A stretch of DNA of 64,000 bases from positions 8,088-72,087 of the forward strand of contig JBEKHH010000022.1 in the NCBI GenBank assembly GCA_050012375.1. Direction: 5' to 3'. Shown one piece after another: positions 47,089-54,928 of this stretch. The position numbers were made by a program, and so were the translations under genes. The notes below the pieces were generated by a model. That model saw only the letters and a list, made by a program, of their open reading frames with translations, did not search any database and was not told the origin of the DNA. Every line of letters starts with the position of its first letter. Positions within the stretch are counted from its first letter, which is position 1. This stretch comes from PALSA-1353 sp050012375 (lineage in GTDB: Bacteria > Planctomycetota > Phycisphaerae > Tepidisphaerales > Tepidisphaeraceae).

Positions 47089-47610
47089 TCACCGTGCGTC
47101 CTTCTCGGCACACAGCCGTTCAGCAAGCCTGCGGCGGCCTCGCGCCAGCCGCGACATCACGGTGCCGATTGGAACCGCGACGATCTTTGCGATCTCGCGA
47201 TAACTCAGCCCCTGAAGATCCTTCAGGACGATCACTTCACGGAACTCCGGCGGAAGCGCTTCGACGGCCAGGCGAAGCTGTTCCGTCTGAATGTTGCGGG
47301 ACAAAACCGAAAACGGATCGGCGTTGTCCGTTTCCACGCTGTCAACGTCGGCTTCCGCATCGATGAAAGTCTCATGCGTTCGCTGACGTTTGAGCCACGT
47401 GTAACAGGTATTTCGCACAATTGTCAGAAGCCAGGCCCGGGCATCGTCGCCCCTGAAACTGGCAAAACCCCGCAAAGCACGCAGCACCGCCTCCTGCACA
47501 ATATCCTCGGCATCGTGCCCGTCGCGGGTGAGCCAGCGCGCCAGGTTATACGCCTCGTCGAGATGACCGAGCGCCTTCTTTCGAAATCGTTTCACAAGCT
47601 CCGGATCCAC
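47089..47610 (-). CDS. ECF-family RNA polymerase sigma factor
   Basis: A 173-residue sigma-70 family protein with a GTG start at 47610. Region 2 is YNLARWLTRDGHDAEDIVQE, then FRGDDARAWLLTIVRNTCYT. Region 4 is ALPPEFREVIVLKDLQGLSY, then REIAKIVAVPIGTVMSRLAR. It is co-transcribed with its anti-sigma factor immediately downstream. The regulon is unknown. Its own promoter is not obvious in the 150 bases before rnpB. Confidence 0.92.
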   Translation of the reverse strand: MDPELVKRFRKKALGHLDEAYNLARWLTRDGHDAEDIVQEAVLRALRGFASFRGDDARAWLLTIVRNTCYTWLKRQRTHETFIDAEADVDSVETDNADPFSVLSRNIQTEQLRLAVEALPPEFREVIVLKDLQGLSYREIAKIVAVPIGTVMSRLARGRRRLAERLCAEKDAR

Positions 47611-47745
47611 AAAAGTTGCTTTGCCTTCTCAATGTTGACCGATGCAGAAGCGCCGATATTCCAACAATAACCTGCCGGTTACCAGTTGTCGGCCCCGGAC
47701 ATAGCCAAAACGGGGCTTTGGCTGGCTTCCCGGATGGCCTATCCA

Positions 47746-47751
47746 TATAAT
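47746..47751 (+). promoter_or_regulatory. -10 box of the rnpB promoter
   Basis: A perfect TATAAT places transcription start at about 47758, exactly where the RNase P RNA begins. The -35 region (TGGCTT at 47723, spacer 17) is weak. Confidence 0.5.
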
Positions 47752-47756
47752 TCGCC

Positions 47757-48166
47757 TGTCGCGGCCGAAGCGGCGATCGCGCCCGGATTTTTCCGGGTGA
47801 GGAAAGTCCGAACTGCGGGAGAGCGCGCCCTCGGGCGCGTTCTCCGGGCCCGGTGCTTGATAACGTCAAGGCGGAGCAATCCGACGGAAAGTGCAACAGA
47901 AAGTAAACCGCCGGGAGAAATCCCGGTAAGGGTGAAATGGTGCGGTAAGAGCGCACCGCGCCCGGGGTGACTCGGGCGGCATGGCAAACCCCACCGGCAG
48001 CAAGGCCAAATAGGCGGAGAGTTCAGGCCCAAAACGCGCCGGCTATTACCGGCACATCCGCGGGTAGGCTGCTTGAGCCGGCTGGCAACTGCCGGCCCAG
48101 AGAAATGACCGCCTCCCTGAGCCAGCCTCCGGGAAACAGAATTCGGCTTACGTCCGACCGCGGCAA
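47757..48166 (+). ncRNA. rnpB: RNase P RNA (bacterial type A)
   Basis: The catalytic RNA of RNase P, which trims tRNA 5' ends. Conserved blocks in order: GAGGAAAGTCCGAAC (47799-47813), GACGGAAAGTGCAACAGAAA and GTAAACCGCC near 47881, GGTAAGGGTGAAATGGTG followed by CGGTAAGAGCGCACC (47930-47960), AAACCCCACC, AGAGAAATGACCGCC (48100) and ACAGAATTCGGCTTA (48137). The 5' TCGCGGCCG pairs with 3' CGACCGCG (48155-48162) as helix P1. The length of about 410 nt fits type A. The hairpin plus T-run at 48174-48256 may terminate it. Confidence 0.95.
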
Positions 48167-48173
48167 AATTTAG

Positions 48174-48256
48174 TGCCGAATGCCGATTGCCAAATGCCGA
48201 ATGGAAAGGCCTCTTATTCGGCATTTGGCAATCGGCATTCGGCATTTTTTATTTTT
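48174..48256 (+). terminator. Inverted repeat of the TGCCGAA family, copy 2, probable rnpB terminator
   Basis: Arms 48174-48202 and 48216-48244 (29 bp, perfect) are followed by TTTTTTATTTTT. The sequence matches the repeat at 46210-46298 apart from the loop. The T-run and position right after rnpB suggest it has been adopted as an intrinsic terminator. Confidence 0.6.
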
Positions 48257-48258
48257 AC

Positions 48259-48297
48259 TTGACGCCGTCCCCCTGTTAGGGTAATGTACTCCATACA
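48259..48297 (+). promoter_or_regulatory. lexA promoter with possible LexA operator
   Basis: TTGACG (48259-48264), a 17-base spacer, and TAATGT (48282-48287). The inverted repeat TGTA-CTCCA-TACA (48285-48297) overlaps the -10 box, where autorepression would act. The operator reading is inference; planctomycete LexA sites are not well known. Confidence 0.45.
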
Positions 48298-48342
48298 CTC
48301 TCCGAACATTTTTAAACGGAGATAACATAGGGAAAGGCGCTT

Positions 48343-48954
48343 ATGAATCTCACCCCACGGCAGGCCGACGTCATCGTGGCCATTCGCAATTACCGGCATA
48401 TCCATGGAGTTGCTCCAACCATGCAGGAATTGGCTGATCAGTTGGGCACCAGCAAGGTGACGATCTTCGAGCACATCGGCGCGTTGGAACGCAAGCGCGT
48501 CCTTCGTCGCGATAAGCACAAGGCGCGCTCTCTGGTTATCATTTCCGAGGAAAAGCTGCCCGATGAGAATCGTTCCACCAAGCTGCCGATGCTGGGCAAC
48601 ATCGCCGCCGGCTCCCCCATCGAAGCCATCGAAAATCGCGAGGAACTTGATCTGGAGGAGATGTTTCGTTCCCGCAACGGCGTGTACGTTCTTCGCGTGC
48701 GGGGCGAGTCGATGATCGATGACCACCTTTGCGATGGCGATTACGTCGTCATCGAACGCCGCGAAAATGCTCGCAATGGCGAGCAGGTCGTCGCCCTGCT
48801 CGATACCGGCGAGGCCACGCTCAAAAGGTTCTACCGCGAGGGAAGCAAAATCCGCCTCCAACCCGCCAACAGCGCCATGGAGCCGCGCGTCATCGAGGCA
48901 GGCCGCTGCCGCGTCCAGGGCGTCGTCATCGGCGTGCTGCGCAGCTATAATTGA
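48343..48954 (+). CDS. lexA: LexA-type SOS repressor
   Basis: A 203-residue repressor. The N-terminal winged helix (TPRQADVIVAIRNYRHIHG, then TMQELADQLGTSKVTIFEHI) is followed by an S24-type autoprotease domain. The cleavage site is Ala89-Gly90 in LGNIAAGSP. The catalytic serine is Ser123 in RGESMIDDHL, and the lysine is Lys161 in GEATLKRF. All residues for RecA-stimulated self-cleavage are present. The recognition helix TSKVTIFEHI differs from the E. coli type, so the operator will differ. It lies just downstream of rnpB. Confidence 0.92.
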   Translation: MNLTPRQADVIVAIRNYRHIHGVAPTMQELADQLGTSKVTIFEHIGALERKRVLRRDKHKARSLVIISEEKLPDENRSTKLPMLGNIAAGSPIEAIENREELDLEEMFRSRNGVYVLRVRGESMIDDHLCDGDYVVIERRENARNGEQVVALLDTGEATLKRFYREGSKIRLQPANSAMEPRVIEAGRCRVQGVVIGVLRSYN

Positions 48955-49055
48955 TTTGCTGACAAAAGCTTTATATTGCCAAGTCAACACATCGGCCGAT
49001 GTCGATATCTGCAACTTTCGGCCGTTTGCAGCGTGTTACTGGCAAAGGAGAACGC

Positions 49056-49523
49056 TTGACCACCTCCGCCCGCAACGCCGGCCCAATACACGCAAAGCCC
49101 TCGACCCGCCCCGCTGCTCGTCCGCCCGTTGTTCGCCGCAACGCCGTCAAGCCGACGCTCCCCCCAGCGCCGCCTGCCGGCCCCGCATCGGCCAACGGCA
49201 AGCCGGAGCACAAGGTCCTCTTTCAGAAATTCTTCAAATCCGTCGGCCCCCGCACCTATGCCGCGCAAATCAAAGAGCTGTCCAACGGCAACCATTTGCT
49301 CGTTCTTACCGAAGCCAAGCGCGACGCGCAGACCGGCGATGTGCGCAAGACCCGGCTGTTTGTTTTTGGCGAGGATCTTTCCGCTTTCTTCCGTCTCCTC
49401 CACGAGACGGCCACCTTCATTCGCGCCAATCCTCTTCCCGAGGAGATCCGCAAACGACGCGAGAAATTCTGGGCCAAAAAGAACCGCGAGGCCCGAAGCA
49501 ATGGCCAGCCCTCGGCTGAATGA
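49056..49523 (+). CDS. PUR-domain (DUF3276-like) nucleic-acid-binding protein
   Basis: The TTG at 49056 is the likely start because AAGGAG lies five bases before it; the ATG at 48999 has none. The 155-residue protein has a 50-residue Pro/Ala/Arg-rich disordered head. One PUR repeat follows: KVLFQKFFKSVGPRTYAAQI, KELSNGNHLLVLTEAKRD, RKTRLFVFGEDLSAFFRLLHE. The tail EIRKRREKFWAKKNREA is basic. Bacterial PUR proteins bind single-stranded nucleic acid. Its position after lexA may reflect shared regulation, but it has its own gap of about 100 bases. Confidence 0.7.
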   Translation: MTTSARNAGPIHAKPSTRPAARPPVVRRNAVKPTLPPAPPAGPASANGKPEHKVLFQKFFKSVGPRTYAAQIKELSNGNHLLVLTEAKRDAQTGDVRKTRLFVFGEDLSAFFRLLHETATFIRANPLPEEIRKRREKFWAKKNREARSNGQPSAE

Positions 49524-49592
49524 CACACGCCTCACTCCACAATAGAATGCAGCCGCGCCCCCGCGGTTGCATCATTGTTTTTGCGAGGAGCC

Positions 49593-50795
49593 ATGCCCCT
49601 GCTTCATCTGCTTTCCCCGCGCGGTTTTAAGGCCGGCGCCGCCCAGGCCGGCGTAAAATCCACGCCGGCTCCAGACGTGGCGATTCTGGTTTGCGATGTC
49701 CTCGCATCCGCCGCCGCGGTTTTTACGACCAACAAGGTTTTCGCCGCTCCCATCAAAATCGGCCGCCAGCACGTGGCCGGAGGCAAGCTGCGCGCGATCG
49801 TCGTGAATTCCGGAAATGCCAACGCCTGCACCGGACGCCGCGGCGAAGCCGACGCCGGCCGGATGTGCCGCCTCGCCGCTCGCGAGATTGGCTGCGACGC
49901 CCGGCACATTCTCCCTTCCTCCACGGGAATCATCGGCTGCCATTTGCCGATGGACAAAATTCAATTTGGCATCATGCAAGCCGCGAAAAACCTGGGCGAT
50001 ACGCCCGCCCACGCTCGCCGTTTTTCCGACGCCATTTTGACCACCGACTTACGCCGCAAGGCGGCCGCCGCTCGGTTTCGATCCTCGCGAGAATGGGTCA
50101 CCGTCGCCGGCGTTTGCAAAGGCTCGGGAATGATCGGACCTCGCCTTGCCCCCCATGCCACGATGCTCGCCTATTTGACGACGGATGCGAACATCGCGCC
50201 AGCGCTTCTACGAAAGATCCTCGCTGACACGGCGGAAGTGAGCTTCAATGCCGTCACGGTCGATGACCAAACCAGCACCAACGACACGGCCGCGGTTTTG
50301 GCCTCGGGCCTTGGCGCTGCCATCGAATCGCGCGGACAGATCAAATCCTTCGCCGCGGCGATGAAGGAGGTTTGTCAGACCCTGGCCTTCAAAATCGCCG
50401 AGGATGGGGAAGGCGCTACCAAGGTTGTCCAGATCAATGTTCGCGGAGCCAGAACGCAAGCGGATGCCAAACTCATGGCCCGCGCCATCGCCAATTCACC
50501 CCTGGTGAAATGCGCGATGAACGGCAATGATCCGAATTGGGGTCGGATCGTCGTTGCCGCGGGTCTGTGCGGCGCGGCCTTCGATCCGGACCGCGCTGAG
50601 CTTTCGCTTCAGAATACGATCGTTTTCAGATCCGGCCGCCCCATGCCCTTTAACGCCCCCGCCGTCAGTCGAGCGCTCGCGGCAAAGAAAGTCGTCGTCG
50701 ATTTGAACTGCCGCCTCGGCAAATCATCCGCGACCCTCTGGACCTGCGATCTCTCGAAGGATTACGTCACGATCAACGCGGACTATCACACGTGA
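49593..50795 (+). CDS. argJ: Ornithine acetyltransferase / glutamate N-acetyltransferase
   Basis: Transfers acetyl from N-acetylornithine to glutamate in the arginine pathway. ATG 49593 is behind GAGGAG; the open frame to 49575 is not needed. The 400-residue precursor self-cleaves at Ala-Thr in PHATMLAYLTTDA to give two chains, the threonine being the nucleophile. Other landmarks: NSGNANACTGRRGEADA, LPSSTGIIGCHLPM, GVCKGSGMIGPR, SFNAVTVDDQTSTNDTA, and MNGNDPNWGRIVVAAG. No other arg gene is in the window. Confidence 0.95.
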   Translation: MPLLHLLSPRGFKAGAAQAGVKSTPAPDVAILVCDVLASAAAVFTTNKVFAAPIKIGRQHVAGGKLRAIVVNSGNANACTGRRGEADAGRMCRLAAREIGCDARHILPSSTGIIGCHLPMDKIQFGIMQAAKNLGDTPAHARRFSDAILTTDLRRKAAAARFRSSREWVTVAGVCKGSGMIGPRLAPHATMLAYLTTDANIAPALLRKILADTAEVSFNAVTVDDQTSTNDTAAVLASGLGAAIESRGQIKSFAAAMKEVCQTLAFKIAEDGEGATKVVQINVRGARTQADAKLMARAIANSPLVKCAMNGNDPNWGRIVVAAGLCGAAFDPDRAELSLQNTIVFRSGRPMPFNAPAVSRALAAKKVVVDLNCRLGKSSATLWTCDLSKDYVTINADYHT

Positions 50796-50840
50796 CGGGA
50801 TCATCTCGCCGGCGTCATAGCGCGCACGAAGCAAGCGGAT

Positions 50841-51122
50841 TTATTTGCTCAGTTCATCCAACAGGCTGTTGATCGCCGCGTCGAGCTTCGCGCCGTCGGC
50901 GTCGTAGGTCCCGTCCTGAATCTGCTGGCGAATGGCCGTCACTTTTTCCGTGCGCACGTCGTTGGACTTTAGCGCTTGCAACAGATGGCTGGCCCCCGAC
51001 AACTCCAGCTTGTCAGTGGCGCGCATCGATGCCGGCGCATCGGCAGGAACCTGCTTTTGAATTGGATTGGCGACAATCTTCTGAACCGGCGTACTCTGAG
51101 AAATGTTGTTGATCTGGCTCAT
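50841..51122 (-). CDS. flgM: Anti-sigma-28 factor FlgM
   Basis: A 93-residue protein with the two FlgM signatures. The first is the unstructured N terminus with VQKIVANPIQ. The second is the C-terminal sigma-binding helices DKLELSGASHLLQAL, VTAIRQQIQDGTYDADGAKL, and AAINSLLDEL. FlgM holds FliA until the hook is finished, then is exported through the flagellum. No other flagellar gene is nearby, so it is isolated from its regulon. It converges with argJ; the stops are 45 bases apart. Confidence 0.85.
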   Translation of the reverse strand: MSQINNISQSTPVQKIVANPIQKQVPADAPASMRATDKLELSGASHLLQALKSNDVRTEKVTAIRQQIQDGTYDADGAKLDAAINSLLDELSK

Positions 51123-51541
51123 AACCGCTCTCCAACTGGCCCACCCCGTTCCACCAGCAGACTGGCGACTCCATCGCCATCACCTGCTGTGTGGGTCACT
51201 CACTGCAATAGGTATCGACGCTGGCCATTACGATTCTTGAAGGCCACGCGCATCTTCAGAAAAACTTTAAGTCATTTTGAATCAGCCACTTATATTCCTC
51301 ATGGGCCATCGAGCGCAAGAATTTCCGTTTTCTATGTCTTTTTCTGCGGAATAATAAACTATCTATTCTTCCCATTTTGTGCAAATTAACGATTCGGCAT
51401 ATCGTTCAGATAGTTATCGGCCATTTTACCGGACCTGTGGATTACTGGACCGGCGCGAGTCCTCGACGCGCCGAGCGGAGGGGAAATTCTTCTGCTTCGG
51501 AGTGATTGCCATCTCCCCTGGACGCAGATAATCATTTCACA
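51123..51541. other. 419-base intergenic region, no gene recognised
   Basis: It lies between the divergent flgM and HAD genes and is AT-richer than its surroundings. I looked for sigma-28 or sigma-54 sites for flgM. A GCCGATAA occurs on the minus strand at 51422-51415, but without a TAAAGTTT at the right distance. An open frame to TTG 51506 could extend the HAD gene. Nothing else is supported. Confidence 0.4.
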
Positions 51542-52240
51542 ATGGTCGATTGGCCCCTTGCCGTCCTTCTGGATTTCGACGGCGTCATCGTCAACAGCGA
51601 GCCGCTGCATTTCTACGCGTTTCACCAGATTCTCAAAGCGGAAGGAATCGAGCTTTCCGAGGAGGAATACTATCGCGAGCTGATTGGCTTCGACGATCGC
51701 GGCGCGTTCCGTCATCTGTTCGACGATCGCAAAATCCCGCTGGAGCCGAAGAAGCTGTTGTATCTGATGACCCGCAAGAGCGAGGTGGTCATGGAATTGA
51801 TCGAGGATCGCAAATATCACTCGCTCCCCGGTGTGGAGGAATTCGTGCGCGGGCTGTGGCGACATTATCCCCTTGCCATCTGTTCCGGCGCGCTGCGCGA
51901 GGAAATTGAGGCCATGCTCGAAGGCGTGGCCCTCCGCGATTGCTTCGGCGTCATCGTTGCCGCCCAAGACGTGACGGCCGGCAAGCCCGACCCGCAAGGC
52001 TATCTGCTCTGCGCCAAGCTGATTTCGCGGAACCTGAAAACGCCCCTGAAGCCGTCCGATTGTCTCGTGGTGGAAGATGCGCCGAATGTCATCAAAGCGG
52101 CGAAGGCGGCCGGGTTTCCCACGCTTGGCGTAGCAACGTCGCATGCAATGGATCGGCTTGCCATCGCGGATTGGCGGGTGAGCACGCTTCGGCCGGACGA
52201 AGTGGCAAGACAAATCCCGGGGCTGCGGATGGGAATCTGA
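51542..52240 (+). CDS. HAD-superfamily phosphatase (beta-phosphoglucomutase-like)
   Basis: ATG 51542 (MVDWPLAVLLDFDGVI) is chosen because family members begin just there; a TTG at 51506 would add 12 residues. The 232-residue enzyme has motif I LLDFDGVIVNSEPLH (nucleophile Asp), a helical cap, motif II ICSGALREEIEAML, motif III with the lysine in VTAGKPDPQGYL, and motif IV VVEDAPNVIKAAKAAG. The small-cap subfamily acts on sugar phosphates, 2-phosphoglycolate and similar molecules. The real substrate is open. Confidence 0.88.
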   Translation: MVDWPLAVLLDFDGVIVNSEPLHFYAFHQILKAEGIELSEEEYYRELIGFDDRGAFRHLFDDRKIPLEPKKLLYLMTRKSEVVMELIEDRKYHSLPGVEEFVRGLWRHYPLAICSGALREEIEAMLEGVALRDCFGVIVAAQDVTAGKPDPQGYLLCAKLISRNLKTPLKPSDCLVVEDAPNVIKAAKAAGFPTLGVATSHAMDRLAIADWRVSTLRPDEVARQIPGLRMGI

Positions 52241-52263
52241 TGAAGCGTTCATTTTAAAAATCC

Positions 52264-52319
52264 AACACAAAGACCACAGAGACAATTCAATTCGATTGCT
52301 TTCTCTGTGGTCTCTTTGC
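52264..52319. repeat. Inverted repeat, AAAGACCACAGAGA family
   Basis: ACACAAAGACCACAGAGA (about 52265-52282) faces TTCTCTGTGGTCTCTTTG (about 52301-52318) with one three-base indel. It is positioned just after the HAD gene and before the convergent methyltransferase gene, so it could terminate both. Confidence 0.7.
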
Positions 52320-52379
52320 TTTTACATGCCGGAAAAATGTGTCCGCTTACGTAAACCGCATCCCGTCCACGTCATTGCC

Positions 52380-53117
52380 TCACGCCTTTCGCGCCACGAC
52401 TACCAGCCTCTTGGCGTTGTGGTCGTACGCCGCACCGGCCAGATCACCGTAGACCTGTACCTTCTCGAAGCCGCAGACCCGTAATAAGTCGCACAACTCC
52501 TTGGCCGAGAATAGACGGAGCGATACGACGAATTCCTTTCGCCTGGTGCCTTTGAGCAGAATCCACCGGCTGTCGATCCAACTCCATCCTTGGCTGAGCT
52601 TCCGCTCCTCCAAGAACATCACGCCTTGCTCCTCGTGCCAGTCTCGCTCCTGGAATTTTCTCGCCAATATCTCCTTGCCCACGAGGTCCATCAGGAGCTT
52701 CCCGCCCGGCTTCAGCGACCGGTGGACGTTCAGGAGGACTCGCTGGTCCTCTTTCGGGTTCCTGAAGTATCCGAAAGCTGTGAACAGGTTGATAGCGGCA
52801 TCGAAGGCGTGGGGCCGGCAGAACCGCCGCATGTCCTGCTTGACGAACTCGACCTTCAGCCTTTCGACCTTTGCGCGCTTCTTGGCCTCGTTCACATAGG
52901 CGCTGGTGCGATCCACACCGACGACGGAGAATCCCCGGCGAGTAAGTTCCAGTGAATGCCGTCCCGGCCCGCAGCAGAGATCAAGGATGGTCCCCCGCGG
53001 CACCGGTGAGAGCAGCTTGAGGATCGAATCAACCTCGGCAGGCGTGTTGGCCCACCGCTTTTCGGTAAACATCCACGGGCCGTAGGTCTTCCAGAATTGG
53101 TCGTCGCTGTGCCACAC
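52380..53117 (-). CDS. Class I SAM-dependent methyltransferase
   Basis: A 245-residue Rossmann-fold methyltransferase. Motif I is TILDLCCGPGRHSLELTRRG, then VVGVDRTSAYVNEAKKRA. The acidic strand II is VEFVKQDMRRF, and motif IV is FDAAINLFTAFGYFRNPKED. Post-motif strands include LKPGGKLLMDLVG and the substrate lid KLSQGWSWIDSRWILLKGT. The group acts on small molecules; the specific substrate is unknown. The start is ATG 53117. Confidence 0.85.
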   Translation of the reverse strand: MWHSDDQFWKTYGPWMFTEKRWANTPAEVDSILKLLSPVPRGTILDLCCGPGRHSLELTRRGFSVVGVDRTSAYVNEAKKRAKVERLKVEFVKQDMRRFCRPHAFDAAINLFTAFGYFRNPKEDQRVLLNVHRSLKPGGKLLMDLVGKEILARKFQERDWHEEQGVMFLEERKLSQGWSWIDSRWILLKGTRRKEFVVSLRLFSAKELCDLLRVCGFEKVQVYGDLAGAAYDHNAKRLVVVARKA

Positions 53118-53177
53118 GCCTCATGCTCCCGATGCGTGCCGCAGGTCTCGGGCCATTGCCGGACAAGGGAAAATGGC

Positions 53178-54011
53178 CTAATTCCGCGGCGCGGGGAGTT
53201 CGGGCGCTGGACCCTCCGTGCTTGCCGCCGGCGTGGGACCGTTCTGATCCGATCCGACTGGATCGGGCGGCAACAGCAGCGGATGCGTCGCCTGCTGCTG
53301 CGGCTGTCGTGCCAGCAGGCTCGGGCCCGGCTCCATGCCGATCCGCCGTAATGCGTTGTTCACCTGGCTATCGTTCTGATTCAAACGGTAGGCGTCGCGC
53401 AACACCTGGCCCGCTTCCTGGTTCTGGTTCAACTGTTCAAGATAGATCCCCAGCTCGCGCTGGGCGACGAAATTGCTCGGATCGATCTGTACGGAGTGGC
53501 GATAGTTGTCCAGGGCGCTGTCCGCGTCGCCGCGATAGTGAAAAACCCAACCCAGCAGGCGATAGTCCTCGCTGGATCGGCTCTGCGCGGCGGTCTGCAC
53601 GATCAAGTCCGTTTCCCGCCCCGTTGGGTCGTTCCGAGCCACGATCCGCGCCAGGCGATCGAATGCGCTATCGTGCATGGCCGCGTTGTAATAAACCGTG
53701 CCCGGCGCGGGCATGAGCCGAAGGCTGGTCTTATACGCGTCGATCGATTCGTGATACGACTGCATCTGCTCGTAACTCAGCGCCAGCCAATACTCGCTCT
53801 CCGGATCCATCGGACTTTGCCGGATCGCGTTGCTGAATGCGCCGGCGGCTTCGGCATATCGGCCGTCGTTGTAATCCTGGATCCCTTGCTGCTTGGCCTC
53901 CTTCGACCAAGTGAGCACGTCGCTGCCGCAGCCAACAAGGGAAACGAGCAAAGCGCCGGCGATTCCCATCGCCATTGCCCCGCTTACGATGCGATTAATT
54001 GAACGATTCAT
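53178..54011 (-). CDS. TPR-repeat lipoprotein
   Basis: A 277-residue lipoprotein: signal peptide with lipobox SLVGC (Cys about residue 28), then five TPR-like helix pairs. These include GIQDYNDGRYAEAAGAFSNA, SEYWLALSYEQMQSYHESID, RLLGWVFHYRGDADSALDNY and QRELGIYLEQLNQNQEAGQV. A low-complexity Gln/Pro tail follows. TPR lipoproteins scaffold envelope assemblies such as pilus or polysaccharide export machines. No partner gene is adjacent. Confidence 0.82.
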   Translation of the reverse strand: MNRSINRIVSGAMAMGIAGALLVSLVGCGSDVLTWSKEAKQQGIQDYNDGRYAEAAGAFSNAIRQSPMDPESEYWLALSYEQMQSYHESIDAYKTSLRLMPAPGTVYYNAAMHDSAFDRLARIVARNDPTGRETDLIVQTAAQSRSSEDYRLLGWVFHYRGDADSALDNYRHSVQIDPSNFVAQRELGIYLEQLNQNQEAGQVLRDAYRLNQNDSQVNNALRRIGMEPGPSLLARQPQQQATHPLLLPPDPVGSDQNGPTPAASTEGPAPELPAPRN

Positions 54012-54142
54012 CAGCTACCTCCATGTAGCACCGGGGTGACAATTCCTTTGCCCAAAAGATTATCGAATTGCCGGCGATATGCAAGGCCTGTGCGGGAAAT
54101 CTTCCGAAGGAGAGTGCAACGCTCGTTGGTGGCTCTGGGAAC

Positions 54143-54225
54143 GATTGCCTATTGCCCATTGCCTATTGCGTCTGTCTCTCCCCTCAATAGGCAATTGGCC
54201 GTCGGCAATTGGAATTGCGGCAATC
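54143..54225. repeat. Inverted repeat, ATTGCCTATTG family
   Basis: GATTGCCTATTGCCCATTGC (plus CTATTG) and CAATAGGCAATTGG...GAATTGCGGCAATC form an imperfect hairpin whose arms are tandem (T)ATTGCC words. It is the same architecture as the TGCCGAA and GAAACCC families, with different sequence. Confidence 0.65.
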
Positions 54226-54250
54226 GGAGCCAAGAAAAAGCGTCACACCC

Positions 54251-54874
54251 TCAGACGAGATCGCCGTGCAGAGCGGGCGGCGTCTTGGCCGGCGCCAACC
54301 TCGGAACATAATTCCCCGTGGACAGAATCACCTTGAATGCCTCTTCCGTCGTCATCTCGATGAACTGGCATCGTTCCGCGCGAGCGAAATACAGCCGGCC
54401 CGTGATCGGATTGGGCGATGACGGAACGAAAACACAGTAGTACGGCTCCTGGGCCTCGATCAGCCGCCCGCTGCTGAAGCCCATGAGCTTCATCGTCCCC
54501 GATTCGTCGGGGATCAGAACCACTCGCGAGAACGTCCCCTCGGTTCCGCCCGGCGTCAGGGCGATTTGCTTCCAACCCTGGTAGAACAGGCGAATGATGG
54601 GCAATCGCATTATGATGGCGTCAACGATCCGCAACAGGTATTTGCCGAGCAGACTGTTGGTGACCATTCCCACGGCGTAGATCGCCGCCAATGTCAGGAG
54701 CACCCCCAGGAAATGAATCCGCCTGTGAAACAACCAGTCGGTGAAGATGACCGTCTTGTCGTCCACCCACCAGAGAATGAACGCCGTCACCGCCAGGGGA
54801 AGAAACGCGAAGATGCCGGCGATGAACGTGCGACGAACGGTTGCCTTGCTCCAGGGTTTTTCGAAATTGCTCAT
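54251..54874 (-). CDS. DUF502 membrane protein
   Basis: A 207-residue protein with two N-terminal helices (TFIAGIFAFLPLAVTAFILW and GVLLTLAAIYAVGMVTNSLL). The DUF502 core follows: LPIIRLFYQGWKQIALTPGG, FSRVVLIPDESGTMKLMGFS, CVFVPSSPNPITGRLYFARAE, and EEAFKVILSTG. The family is widespread in Gram-negatives with no known reaction. It is the second gene of a minus-strand pair with the secreted protein at 54929 upstream. Confidence 0.85.
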   Translation of the reverse strand: MSNFEKPWSKATVRRTFIAGIFAFLPLAVTAFILWWVDDKTVIFTDWLFHRRIHFLGVLLTLAAIYAVGMVTNSLLGKYLLRIVDAIIMRLPIIRLFYQGWKQIALTPGGTEGTFSRVVLIPDESGTMKLMGFSSGRLIEAQEPYYCVFVPSSPNPITGRLYFARAERCQFIEMTTEEAFKVILSTGNYVPRLAPAKTPPALHGDLV

Positions 54875-54928
54875 AGCGGGACCACGCTTATCATGCGCCG
54901 CCTGCCTCGGAATTGCGACCGCGCACGC

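Noticed and set aside
51415..51422. GCCGATAA on the minus strand as a sigma-28 -10 box for flgM
   Set aside because: No TAAAGTTT at the proper spacing, and about 290 bases from the gene.
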